Program-made: the position numbers and the translations under genes
NCBI GenBank assembly: GCA_025928125.1
Contig: JAICKD010000120.1
Location: 1-7,849, forward strand
Direction of reading: 5' to 3'
From: Ktedonobacterales bacterium
GTDB lineage: Bacteria > Chloroflexota > Ktedonobacteria > Ktedonobacterales > JADMIN01
DNA: 7,849 bases
Notes under the pieces: model-generated
Seen by the model: only the letters and a program-made list of their open reading frames with translations
Database searches by the model: none
Told to the model about the DNA's origin: nothing
Shown here: one piece after another, positions 1 through 6,157 of the stretch
How positions within the stretch are numbered: the stretch's first letter is position 1
Layout of the letters: each line of letters starts with the position of its first letter

Positions 1-68
1 GCTGCGCGGGATCGGCGGTAATGCGCCAGCGCGTTACAGCAACTGGCAATTATCCTACAAGGGTTCTA

Positions 69-2411
69 CTACGCGGTTGGGCCAACCCTGATTGTCATGT
101 TGAGACCATTGTCAGTGAAGCCCAGAATCCGAATCTTCGTGCCGGTATGTGGCACCTGCACGCTGGCCGTCGGCGTGACAGACGACCAATAGGAGTTGTT
201 GTCGTCGAAGAGCGAGGCGCCCGGCAGTGAATTGTACCGGTTCTCGACGCCATTCAAGTGGAGCAGGATAGAATCCGTCGGCGCTACAGTAAATGGCGAA
301 TCGTACGACTGAACGCGAGGCCGCCATGGATTGCCATCCGACCGGATGAGCGGCGTCGGATGCGAGTCAATCGGCAGGATCAGACCTGACCCTGGGTGGT
401 CGCTGGTGTTGTTGTCACCCTCCGAGGTATCCCAGTACCAGATGAGCAGTCCATCCGCATATGGGAAGTGCTCGACATAGTTCTGCTTGTTCTTGTTGTT
501 CAGCCAGCCGAAGTTGTAGGGGCCGGTACGCAGGCTGTCGTCGTAGCCGCGATACTGGCGATACTCAGCGATGTAGGCATTGAAGAACGAGCGAGTTTCC
601 GACCCATTGGTGGCATGGAAACCGCCCGTTGCCGGGGTGAAGGTCCAGGGAATCGCACCTTCAGCGCCCTCTGCCGCGCCGCCATCGATGCTGATGTTGT
701 CCACCGAGAAGCCCGGAGTAGACGCCTCGCCTGGCTGGCCCTGCTGCGCCACGTCGGTCCAATAGCGGAAGCCGAGCAGAATGCTCTGGCCATCATAGGC
801 CGAGAGGTCTGCCGTCAGGTCTACCCAGTCCGCGGCGACACCAGTGATGCCTTCACCCTGGTTCTGGCCGTTCGGGCTGGTGTTGGTGGAGAGATTGGTA
901 TGGACATTCGTCCAGTGCGCGCCACCATCAGTTGAGACTTCGAGATAGGCGTAGTCCCAGTCCTGCTCGATGTTGTAACGCACCTTCGCCGCCAGTGACG
1001 AACCCGTGCCGAGCGTCACCGACTGCTTCATCGCAACATCAAGGTTGTTGTTGGTGCCGCTGTAGTAGTACTTGCTGCCCGCGAACGGCGCACCGATGTT
1101 CGTGGTGACTTGCTTGTTAGGCAGAACGACAATCGTCGCCTGCGGATTGGCGTTGTTATATTCAGCCGGACCAAGGATGTGGTCGGAATTGGTAGTGGAC
1201 GAGGCCACATCATAGTCGAGCCAGCCGAGCTGGAACTTATCCCAGGAGCTCATGCTGACCGGCTTCGATCCCAAGTCGATGTTGTTGCCCGTGCCGTAAG
1301 AGCCTTGCGACATCAGCGTCCACCAGCCGGTGGAGTTTTCGCACGCGGAGCCGCAGGTATTCCCAGCGGTATCGTACTCATCAGGCAAGTTCAGGTCGTG
1401 GCCGTACTCATGCGAGAAGACGCCGACGCCGCCATTTTCTGGCTGCATCTCATAGTCGCCGATCCAGAAGTTGCTCCCGCCGACCTGGATGCCGCCGAAC
1501 TTGTTGAAGGCTGGGCCAGCGGAGCCAGCCAGGTTGTAGAAGGCAAACCAGCGATGGCTCCAGATGGCGTCATCGCCCTGCGCGCCGCCACCGGTCTCCT
1601 CGCCGTCGCCCGCGTGGATCGACTCGAAGTGATCGATGTAGCCGTCAGGCTCGTTGAAGTTGCCATCGCCATCGTAGTCGTAGCGGTCTTCCTGGTCAAA
1701 GCTGGCAAGATAAGCGTTGATCTGCGCTGGGGTCTTGCCCGCTGCGATCTGCTGATTGTACCAGACGTTCACCTCATCACGGATGAGCAGCCACACTGTC
1801 GAGCAGACGATGTCGCCGCAGAGGTCGGTGCCATAGCGCGCCTCGTTATAAGGCACCTGCACCCAGTCTTCGACGTTGCCGTGGACGGTGTAGCGGCCCG
1901 ACGACTGCTCGATGTAGTAGTTGCGCATCGAGATCGCGTCAGTGGCGTCGCTAAAGAGGATATCGTTGTAATGCTGCTGATCGAAGTTGGCCTGCCAGAT
2001 GGTGGTGTTGTCCTGCGCGCGCTTCGGCTGCGGTATCTGATTATGTAGCGGGCCAGCAGTACCACCAGTGCTGGGATAAATCGTGTTGCCAAACTGGGCA
2101 AGAATGCCCCAGACGGCGCTCTCGCCTTCGCGCGCCAGTTCGACGTAGCCAGGCTTGCCGTGGTCATCGACCTTCACGACTTTGCCATGCGCCTTACCAT
2201 TGGCCACCATCTCAAGCGCGACCTGACGCATGGCGCGCTGGTGATCGCTCTGCGGGCTATGCAAATCGTGAGCGCGGTTGACATCCTGATAGGAACTGAC
2301 GGCTGATTGAGCTGATGAGGTGAACGGGCGCGCGATGGCAATGGCTGCCAGCGTCGTCGCCACGATCAGAAATACTCCGAGCATAGAGAACAAACGAATG
2401 CGACGTGACAC
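69..2411 (-). CDS. Secreted InhA-like M6 family zinc metalloprotease (immune inhibitor A type)
   Basis: Predicted exported zinc endopeptidase of family M6 (immune inhibitor A), 780 residues from the chosen start. The N-terminus is a signal peptide: basic VSRRIR, a hydrophobic stretch to about residue 27, and possible cleavage near residue 37 (SSAQSA). A propeptide-like segment follows. The catalytic motif HEYGHD is at residues 334-339 (His334, Glu335, His338), followed by LNLPDEYD and a conserved WTLMSQGS segment near 363-372, as in InhA. An Asp-rich DYDGDGN segment at 245-251 resembles a calcium loop. A MAM/jelly-roll-like domain spans about 450-576 (ending GFSVDNISIDGG), and the C-terminus (about 735-780) resembles the beta-rich InhA terminal domain. 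Start: the GTG at 2411 has AGGAGG six bases upstream. The in-frame ATG at 2516 would add 35 residues in front of the signal peptide and lacks a comparable site. Known relatives degrade host or environmental proteins; the substrate here is unknown. Confidence 0.95.
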   Translation of the reverse strand: MSRRIRLFSMLGVFLIVATTLAAIAIARPFTSSAQSAVSSYQDVNRAHDLHSPQSDHQRAMRQVALEMVANGKAHGKVVKVDDHGKPGYVELAREGESAVWGILAQFGNTIYPSTGGTAGPLHNQIPQPKRAQDNTTIWQANFDQQHYNDILFSDATDAISMRNYYIEQSSGRYTVHGNVEDWVQVPYNEARYGTDLCGDIVCSTVWLLIRDEVNVWYNQQIAAGKTPAQINAYLASFDQEDRYDYDGDGNFNEPDGYIDHFESIHAGDGEETGGGAQGDDAIWSHRWFAFYNLAGSAGPAFNKFGGIQVGGSNFWIGDYEMQPENGGVGVFSHEYGHDLNLPDEYDTAGNTCGSACENSTGWWTLMSQGSYGTGNNIDLGSKPVSMSSWDKFQLGWLDYDVASSTTNSDHILGPAEYNNANPQATIVVLPNKQVTTNIGAPFAGSKYYYSGTNNNLDVAMKQSVTLGTGSSLAAKVRYNIEQDWDYAYLEVSTDGGAHWTNVHTNLSTNTSPNGQNQGEGITGVAADWVDLTADLSAYDGQSILLGFRYWTDVAQQGQPGEASTPGFSVDNISIDGGAAEGAEGAIPWTFTPATGGFHATNGSETRSFFNAYIAEYRQYRGYDDSLRTGPYNFGWLNNKNKQNYVEHFPYADGLLIWYWDTSEGDNNTSDHPGSGLILPIDSHPTPLIRSDGNPWRPRVQSYDSPFTVAPTDSILLHLNGVENRYNSLPGASLFDDNNSYWSSVTPTASVQVPHTGTKIRILGFTDNGLNMTIRVGPTA

Positions 2412-2558
2412 AGAAGACCTCCTGTGTAGTTCGGCCTGATATAAAGGGTGGCCCGACGATCCGACCCAGCAGATGCAAAGAGCATGTCTACTGATACCTA
2501 GCGGCCAGGCTGGCAAGTTGGTCTGGATGGAATCTGAATTAGAGTATGTCGGGCGCGA
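2412..2558 (-). other. Leader region of the inhA-like protease gene
   Basis: This 147-base gap lies between the small exported-protein gene and the protease. It contains the AGGAGG ribosome-binding site (2418-2423) and an A/T-rich TTTATATC patch (minus strand, near 2430-2437) that could be a -10 element, but no good -35 is correctly spaced. A short dyad GCCAGGCTGGC sits at 2504-2514. No open frame here looks real. The promoter assignment is only a guess. Confidence 0.3.
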
Positions 2559-2879
2559 TTATGCAGCAGAGACCGGAGGTGGCCCGCGTGCCAGAAGAGG
2601 CGCGGATGTTTCGAGGGTAAAGCATGGCAGCGCATCTACCACGACTGGATATGCCGACCAAGGAATGGCCAGCGCGAGGAGCGCGGGATGAATCGCGGCA
2701 GACTGGCGCGCCAGTTGCGCCGTGGATTTCTCTGGCCTGTTCGTCGTATGGCAACGAACGATACAGGGCTTGGTTGACCCCTGGTGGGGATGGACAACCG
2801 CGCAGGCGCAGACACTGGTATGCAGCGTGAAGACCGCGAAGACCAGCGTCAAAATCCAGAGCCACAGCCTTGTTCGCAA
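2559..2879 (-). CDS. Possible small Cys-containing exported or membrane protein, unknown function
   Basis: I do not recognise this 106-residue protein, and its reality is uncertain. In favour: the TTG start at 2879 has AGGGAG seven bases upstream, and the first 23 residues form a convincing signal or anchor sequence (MRTR followed by LWLWILTLVFAVFTL). Directly after it come Cys24, Cys26, Cys39 and Cys43 among His residues (30, 32, 44), which could bind metal or form disulfides. A second hydrophobic stretch runs over about 61-82 (HPALLALAIPWSAYPVVV), with Cys86 beyond it and a Pro-rich tail. Against: a TTG start, no family motif, and overlapping open frames on both strands as expected in GC-rich DNA. 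C24 is not in a clean lipobox. It lies 147 bases upstream of the secreted protease, in the same direction, so an export-linked role is possible but unproven. Confidence 0.45.
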   Translation of the reverse strand: MRTRLWLWILTLVFAVFTLHTSVCACAVVHPHQGSTKPCIVRCHTTNRPEKSTAQLARQSAAIHPALLALAIPWSAYPVVVDALPCFTLETSAPLLARGPPPVSAA

Positions 2880-3266
2880 CGTGCAACTCCCTATAGCGGA
2901 TCGTGAGTATGCGCGCCAGAATCGTACCTGTTTGATTGCGTGTCGGTTGTGTATCAGTTGTCGATTGGTTGTGGTGGAAAGGGCTACAACGGTTGAGCCA
3001 CGTCACCCAGCGAACGTACATGTCACAACGCGCCGACATGCGGCGAGTAACGGGCTAGCATCCGCTTTTGCGAGGAATGCCTGAGCATCTTACAGGCAGC
3101 GTAGGAGATTTGTCATCCACTATAGGACTTTTAGCGCGTATGCTTTTTATGCGGGTATGGCGCGGCATTTCCGACGATATCCTCGTCCGAGGTGGTTGGT
3201 CGTTCGCGCGCCACGCACACGATACGATGCACCATAGCAAGCGCACTCAACTCATGTTGTCCGCGC
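2880..3266. other. 387-base region without a convincing gene
   Basis: This region lies between the dinB stop codon and the start of the small exported protein. Frames on both strands are short, start weakly and show no domain or signal sequence. It holds the phased repeat array (2921-2973) plus several dyads: CGCCG/CGGCG at 3031-3045, and TGCCTG/CAGGCA with a 9-base loop at 3078-3098, the latter next to an imperfect stem around 3057-3080. None is followed by a T-run in the minus direction, so no intrinsic terminator for dinB is evident. Confidence 0.5.
2921..2973 (-). promoter_or_regulatory. 11-bp-phased direct repeat array, candidate response-regulator operator with promoter
   Basis: The core GTTGT occurs on the plus strand at 2946, 2957 and 2968, exactly 11 bases apart, as GGTTGTG (2945-2951), AGTTGTC (2956-2962) and GGTTGTG (2967-2973). 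A weaker fourth copy, GATTGCG, is in phase at 2934-2940. On the minus strand this reads ACAAC-N6-ACAAC-N6-ACAAC, upstream of the TTG start at 2879. Repeats at 11-bp spacing place binding sites on one face of the helix and are typical of OmpR/PhoB-type regulators. A TACGAT hexamer (2926-2921, minus strand) just downstream could be the -10 of an activator-dependent promoter. The repeats are seen directly; the regulatory role is inferred. Confidence 0.35.
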
Positions 3267-3764
3267 CTAGATATCGGGCGCGTGAAGTCCGTGCATGCCA
3301 AGTGTCAGCGAGATTTCGCCGCCATGGTGCAGGTCGTGTTCCATCACATGCCAAATCACCCACCCACGGCGAAATACGCGCGTGCGTCCGCCGCGCTCGC
3401 GAGTGATTTCTTTCTGTAAGTCGGCGAGCGTATAGTCGGCTATCGTCCGCTGCATCACCTGCCAGGTTGCCGCGAGGCCCGCGACGAGTTCGTTCGCGGT
3501 CTTGGGCGCGCTGCCGAGAGCTGGCTTATGCCACCGCTCGTACGCCTTGAAATCGTTGTCACCCGCGTCGAGCACCCAGCTGAACCACCCCGCGCGCGAG
3601 CCGATGATGTGGCACGCCAGCTCGCCAATTGAGCGCAGATCAGGCGCGGCACGTAGCGCAAGCTGTTCCGGCGTCAGGGGGGCAAGCGCGGCGCTCACCG
3701 CGTTCTGATACACCTCCCATTCGCGCGAGAATATCGTCAAGAGAGCCGTCGCGTCGTCGCTCAT
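3267..3764 (-). CDS. DinB-family protein (putative metal-dependent four-helix-bundle enzyme)
   Basis: A 165-residue DinB/YfiT-like protein. The family forms four-helix bundles holding a divalent metal through three His, and members include thiol-dependent transferases (bacillithiol or mycothiol) and many proteins of unknown activity. The expected ligands are visible: His52 in the segment SIGELACHIIG, and His143 and His147 in WHVMEHDLHHGGEI near the C-terminus. Length and layout match the family, and the protein should be cytoplasmic. Start: the ATG at 3764 has AAAGG upstream and begins MSDDATALL. The open frame continues upstream to 3962, but that extension runs back into the preceding gene, is Arg/Pro-rich and unlike the family. 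It follows an F420-type PPOX gene by 137 bases in the same direction. The exact substrate cannot be read from the sequence; the family call is firm. Confidence 0.88.
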   Translation of the reverse strand: MSDDATALLTIFSREWEVYQNAVSAALAPLTPEQLALRAAPDLRSIGELACHIIGSRAGWFSWVLDAGDNDFKAYERWHKPALGSAPKTANELVAGLAATWQVMQRTIADYTLADLQKEITRERGGRTRVFRRGWVIWHVMEHDLHHGGEISLTLGMHGLHAPDI

Positions 3765-3781
3765 GCCGTTACCTTTCTGTG

Positions 3782-3813
3782 CAGGGACACCCTGGTTCGC
3801 TTTTGCCTGTCCC
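3782..3813 (-). promoter_or_regulatory. Overlapping inverted repeats in the dinB leader
   Basis: A perfect dyad CAGGG-ACA-CCCTG lies at 3782-3794, just upstream of the dinB ribosome-binding site. Its GGGACA arm (3784-3789) also pairs with TGTCCC at 3808-3813. In the transcript the two hairpins would be mutually exclusive, as in a small attenuator. Alternatively the short dyad is an operator. No function is demonstrated, and such short pairings can arise by chance in GC-rich DNA. Confidence 0.25.
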
Positions 3814-3901
3814 CCAATCACTTGGCATCGCGGCGACCATGCGCGGAAAATCGTCGCTGGTTCACACATTGCATCGGCTGGCGAGCGTTTTGTAACCTCC
3901 G

Positions 3902-4291
3902 TTACCAGACTGTCTTTTTCGGGCCGACCGCGCCTTCCCGCGGCTCGATACCCCAACTCCACGAGACCGTCGGCGTGATGACGATGTAGCGTCCGGGGCC
4001 GAAGTGACCGCTGCGCTCAACCACCTCGGCTGCGCCATGAATCTTAACGCCGCGCGGCCGCCACGGCTGGACGGATGCCAGATCATCAATGATGAGCGCG
4101 ACCTGTGTATTGCCATCCAGCACGTTCTTATATTTGCGCGTGAGCATTGGACTGTGGGTACCGATGAGAATCTGGCCGCCATCGAGCGAGAAGCCGACTG
4201 CGTCAACGGTGGGTTGCCCGCTGGCGTCAACCGTGGCTAACCGGGCCAGTCGTTGCGTCTGAAGGTATGCCAATTCCTGCTCTGAGAACAT
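3902..4291 (-). CDS. PPOX-class F420-dependent oxidoreductase (FMN-binding split-barrel fold)
   Basis: A 129-residue single-domain protein of the pyridoxamine-phosphate-oxidase-like split-barrel family, in the short subgroup associated with coenzyme F420. The visible pattern is LARLATVDASGQPTVDAVGF (residues 15-34), then an LIGTHSP strand, the basic TRKYKNV segment (51-57) expected near the cofactor phosphate, VALIIDD (64-70), PWRPRGVKIHGAAE (76-89), and the terminal WSWGIEP strand typical of the subgroup. Members usually act as homodimers and reduce or oxidise small molecules with F420H2/F420; some bind flavin or heme instead. Start: the ATG at 4291 has GAGGA seven bases upstream. A start at 4327 would add 12 basic residues and has weaker support. 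The gene lies between the membrane glycosyltransferase and dinB. If the F420 assignment holds, the organism should carry F420 biosynthesis genes elsewhere. Confidence 0.88.
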   Translation of the reverse strand: MFSEQELAYLQTQRLARLATVDASGQPTVDAVGFSLDGGQILIGTHSPMLTRKYKNVLDGNTQVALIIDDLASVQPWRPRGVKIHGAAEVVERSGHFGPGRYIVITPTVSWSWGIEPREGAVGPKKTVW

Positions 4292-4330
4292 CTTTATTCC
4301 TCGCTTCAACACATGCGGTCGCCGCACACA

Positions 4331-4357
4331 TCAGGCCAATGAGGCTCGTCAGGCCAA
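4331..4357 (-). repeat. Perfect 9-bp direct repeat upstream of the F420 enzyme gene
   Basis: TCAGGCCAA occurs at 4331-4339 and again at 4349-4357, an 18-base period. The 9 bases between them (TGAGGCTCG) match the unit at 5 of 9 positions, so this may be a degenerate three-unit array. It begins 40 bases upstream of the ATG at 4291, within the 147-base gap after the membrane protein. Each unit contains the self-complementary GGCC core. It could be an operator for the F420 gene; chance is not excluded. Confidence 0.3.
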
Positions 4358-4438
4358 GCATACGCGGCGCGGCGGACGGTGGCATCAGTCGTTTGCCGGA
4401 TAGCGAGGCTAGACGAATGAGCAGGGGAATAGCGCCAG

Positions 4439-5779
4439 TCAACCGGTGACGGCATCGGCATACGCTGCCAGTGGCGGGGCTGGCTTTCCACGAAGTGGTG
4501 GCCGGGCCAGCAGCAGCCAGAGAATCGCGCCCATCGCCAGCGCCATCGTGAGGGAAAGCACGATGCTTTCCGGCTTGAAAGCGTCCAGGTTTCCCTGCTC
4601 GACCGTCAGCCCATATTCCCGCATGCTGGCGCAGGCAATGGCGATCGCGGGCAGGATGATCGCCAGCCCCCAGCGGTACCACACGCGAAAGCGCTCCACT
4701 GGCGTCGGCATCGCGCCGAGCCACCAGATCGCCAGGAAGGTGAATGGCTCCAGGAAGTAGTAAGGCCAGAGGGTTTTGATGAAGAGCGCAAAGCAGAACG
4801 AGGAGAGCGCCAGCAGCAAATAGAGCGCCGGGCTGGCCAGCGTCAGGTCGCGGCGACGCAGCAGCACGATACCCGTGAGCAGCAGCGATACTAGCAGAAC
4901 GATAAAGCCATCGTAGCGCTGGCCGAAGGATTCTAGCGGCGTGTCCAGGGTGAGGCCCCAGAAGCTCCCGCCGCCCACCGGAAGCTGGCCACGGAAGGTC
5001 ACTAGCGAGTAGATGACATCGCTGCGATCCGCCAGCAGAAATGGCAGCAGCACCGCGCCCACTGTACCCGCAGTGGCCACGCCGAATCGCGCCAGCGCCC
5101 GCCACTGATGGTCACGCGCCAGCAGCGCCGCCAGTGGCAAGACCAGCATCAACGCGCTCGAGCGGGTCAGCAGGGCCAGCCCCAGCAGCAGCCCCGCCCG
5201 CGCCGGACGACGCGCGGCAAGCTGGCGAATGCCCCACAGCGCGAGCCAAAGCATAATTGGCTGCTCGATATGCCCGTAGAACAGCATGCTATGCCAGACT
5301 TCGGGCGAAAGCGCAAAGAGCGCATAGGCGGCGAATCGCCAGAAGCCCGTGAGACGCTTGTCGCGCAGCTGGTCCACGGCGGCAACCGCCTCGCGCGCCA
5401 TCAGCAGGACGAACGGCGCGAAGATCGTCATCACCACCACGCGGCGTAGCTCCATATCGTTGAGCATGCCCTGCCACGCGGCGATGGCCGAGGCGAGCGT
5501 CAGCGGTATCAGACTGATAGGGCCGTTGGCGTTGGGATAGTCGCCCTGATAGCGAAGGGAATAGACATCCAAGGGGTGACCTGAGAGCGCGATACGCGAT
5601 GCAGGCACAAAAAATGCGTCCAGGTCGGTACGGTTGAGCGGAAGCCGCGCCGCCAGATTCCACAACCCGCAGTAGAGCGCCACCAGCAGCGCGATACCCC
5701 AGGGCTGAAGCCGACGCCAGCGGCCTGAAGGGGCGAATATCGCCGCGCGCTCTACCTCTCTTGATGCCTGATCGACCAC
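4439..5779 (-). CDS. Polytopic membrane protein, GT-C/GT87-like glycosyltransferase
   Basis: A 446-residue integral membrane protein with roughly 10-12 predicted transmembrane segments, for example near 27-45, 86-102, 114-128, 172-188, 196-220, 235-250, 291-307, 314-334, 337-356, 370-385 and 404-425. The first outside loop carries acidic residues (RTDLDAFF, Asp52 and Asp54) followed by SRIALSGHPLDVY. Later motifs are FYGHIEQP (168-174) and LLTRSSALMLVLP (203-215). This layout resembles GT-C enzymes of the GT87/mannosyltransferase type, which transfer sugars from polyprenyl-phosphate donors to lipids, glycans or proteins on the outer face of the membrane. The GTG start at 5779 has AGGAG six bases upstream. 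The polar C-terminal tail ends naturally. The acceptor is unknown and no other cell-wall genes are nearby. The family call is by architecture and motif; some other polyprenol-dependent membrane enzyme is possible. Confidence 0.75.
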   Translation of the reverse strand: MVDQASREVERAAIFAPSGRWRRLQPWGIALLVALYCGLWNLAARLPLNRTDLDAFFVPASRIALSGHPLDVYSLRYQGDYPNANGPISLIPLTLASAIAAWQGMLNDMELRRVVVMTIFAPFVLLMAREAVAAVDQLRDKRLTGFWRFAAYALFALSPEVWHSMLFYGHIEQPIMLWLALWGIRQLAARRPARAGLLLGLALLTRSSALMLVLPLAALLARDHQWRALARFGVATAGTVGAVLLPFLLADRSDVIYSLVTFRGQLPVGGGSFWGLTLDTPLESFGQRYDGFIVLLVSLLLTGIVLLRRRDLTLASPALYLLLALSSFCFALFIKTLWPYYFLEPFTFLAIWWLGAMPTPVERFRVWYRWGLAIILPAIAIACASMREYGLTVEQGNLDAFKPESIVLSLTMALAMGAILWLLLARPPLRGKPAPPLAAYADAVTG

Positions 5780-5891
5780 GTACTACTCCTGGCCTTGGGG
5801 AATCCCGGCGCGCCGCTGCTGGCTATTGTACTCGATTCGAGCGTATAGTGCAGCAAGAGGCGGTGATTGCTGGAACGCGAGAGGGGGCGGT
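5780..5891. promoter_or_regulatory. Divergent intergenic region with candidate promoters and a dyad
   Basis: These 112 bases separate the minus-strand membrane protein gene from the plus-strand cluster, so they should hold both promoters. The centre contains the perfect dyad CTCGA-T-TCGAG (5831-5841). Beside it are TATAGT on the plus strand (5844-5849) and TACAAT on the minus strand (5830-5825), both acceptable -10 elements, but neither has a good -35 at 16-18 bases. A regulator bound at the dyad would touch both promoters. The divergent arrangement is solid; the individual elements are tentative. Confidence 0.4.
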
Positions 5892-6140
5892 ATGCTGATC
5901 GAGGGGACCGTGCTGACGAAGGAGACCGGTCTGCGCGCCAGCTTCGAGGGAGTCGAGCAACCGTACGTCCGCTGTACCATTGCGCGCCTGGACCAGCCGG
6001 AGGTCCATGCCGAGGCGCGTATCATCGGGCTGGAAGATTTGCCCGTTCCCATTGGCGGCAACGTCCGGCTGGAGGTGGTGCGCGCCATCACCGACCGGAA
6101 GGCTGGCGTGGTGCGTTTCGACTGCAAGCTGCTCGACTGA
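5892..6140 (+). CDS. Small beta-rich protein of unknown function, upstream of the SAM hydrolase gene
   Basis: I do not recognise this 82-residue protein. It begins MLIEGTVLTKET and alternates short hydrophobic strands with charged turns (LRASFEG, PYVRCTIARL, VHAEARIIG, NVRLEVVRAI, VVRFDCKLL). That suggests a small all-beta barrel, possibly OB-like. There is no signal peptide or membrane segment, and only two Cys, so it is probably cytoplasmic. The ATG at 5892 follows a GAGGGGG purine tract. The frame extends to a TTG at 5826, but that start lacks a good ribosome site and adds unlike sequence. The next gene starts 17 bases after its stop, so the two are very probably co-transcribed and perhaps functionally linked. 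The coding call is supported by this spacing and by regular strand-like composition. Confidence 0.7.
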   Translation: MLIEGTVLTKETGLRASFEGVEQPYVRCTIARLDQPEVHAEARIIGLEDLPVPIGGNVRLEVVRAITDRKAGVVRFDCKLLD

Positions 6141-6157
6141 GCGCGGAGAGTGCAAAC

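Noticed and set aside
75..87. Perfect dyad GGTTGG-G-CCAACC at the end of the protease gene, considered as a terminator
   Set aside because: It lies within the last codons, its loop is too short as drawn, and no T-run follows on the minus strand.
396..935. 179-residue plus-strand open frame within the protease C-terminal region
   Set aside because: It has no ribosome site or recognisable domain and lies antisense to a well-supported coding region.
1110..2048. 312-residue open frame on the plus strand, antisense to the protease gene
   Set aside because: Composition is dominated by Val, Ala, Arg, Asp and Ile with no domain motif. It is the expected antisense shadow of a GC-rich gene whose minus-strand product has clear M6 motifs.
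2412..2516. Upstream ATG start for the protease, adding 35 residues
   Set aside because: The extension would place a Trp/Cys/His-rich stretch before the signal peptide and has no Shine-Dalgarno. The GTG at 2411 has an ideal one.
2539..3039. 166-residue minus-strand frame overlapping the small exported-protein frame
   Set aside because: It has no signal sequence or domain and is Arg/Ser/Cys-rich, as an out-of-frame reading would be. It covers the phased repeats.
3068..3406. 112-residue plus-strand frame crossing the dinB 3' end
   Set aside because: No ribosome site or family features; it overlaps the supported minus-strand dinB gene.
3765..3962. N-terminal extension of the DinB protein
   Set aside because: It overlaps the end of the F420 gene, does not resemble the family, and the internal ATG at 3764 gives the normal family length.
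4227..5105. 292-residue minus-strand frame overlapping the membrane glycosyltransferase and the start of the F420 gene
   Set aside because: It is a different frame of the same strand with low-complexity Ala/Gly/Arg/Pro sequence. The overlapped frames have membrane topology and family motifs. A lipoprotein-like stretch near its end (4306-4350) is short and covers the F420 leader.
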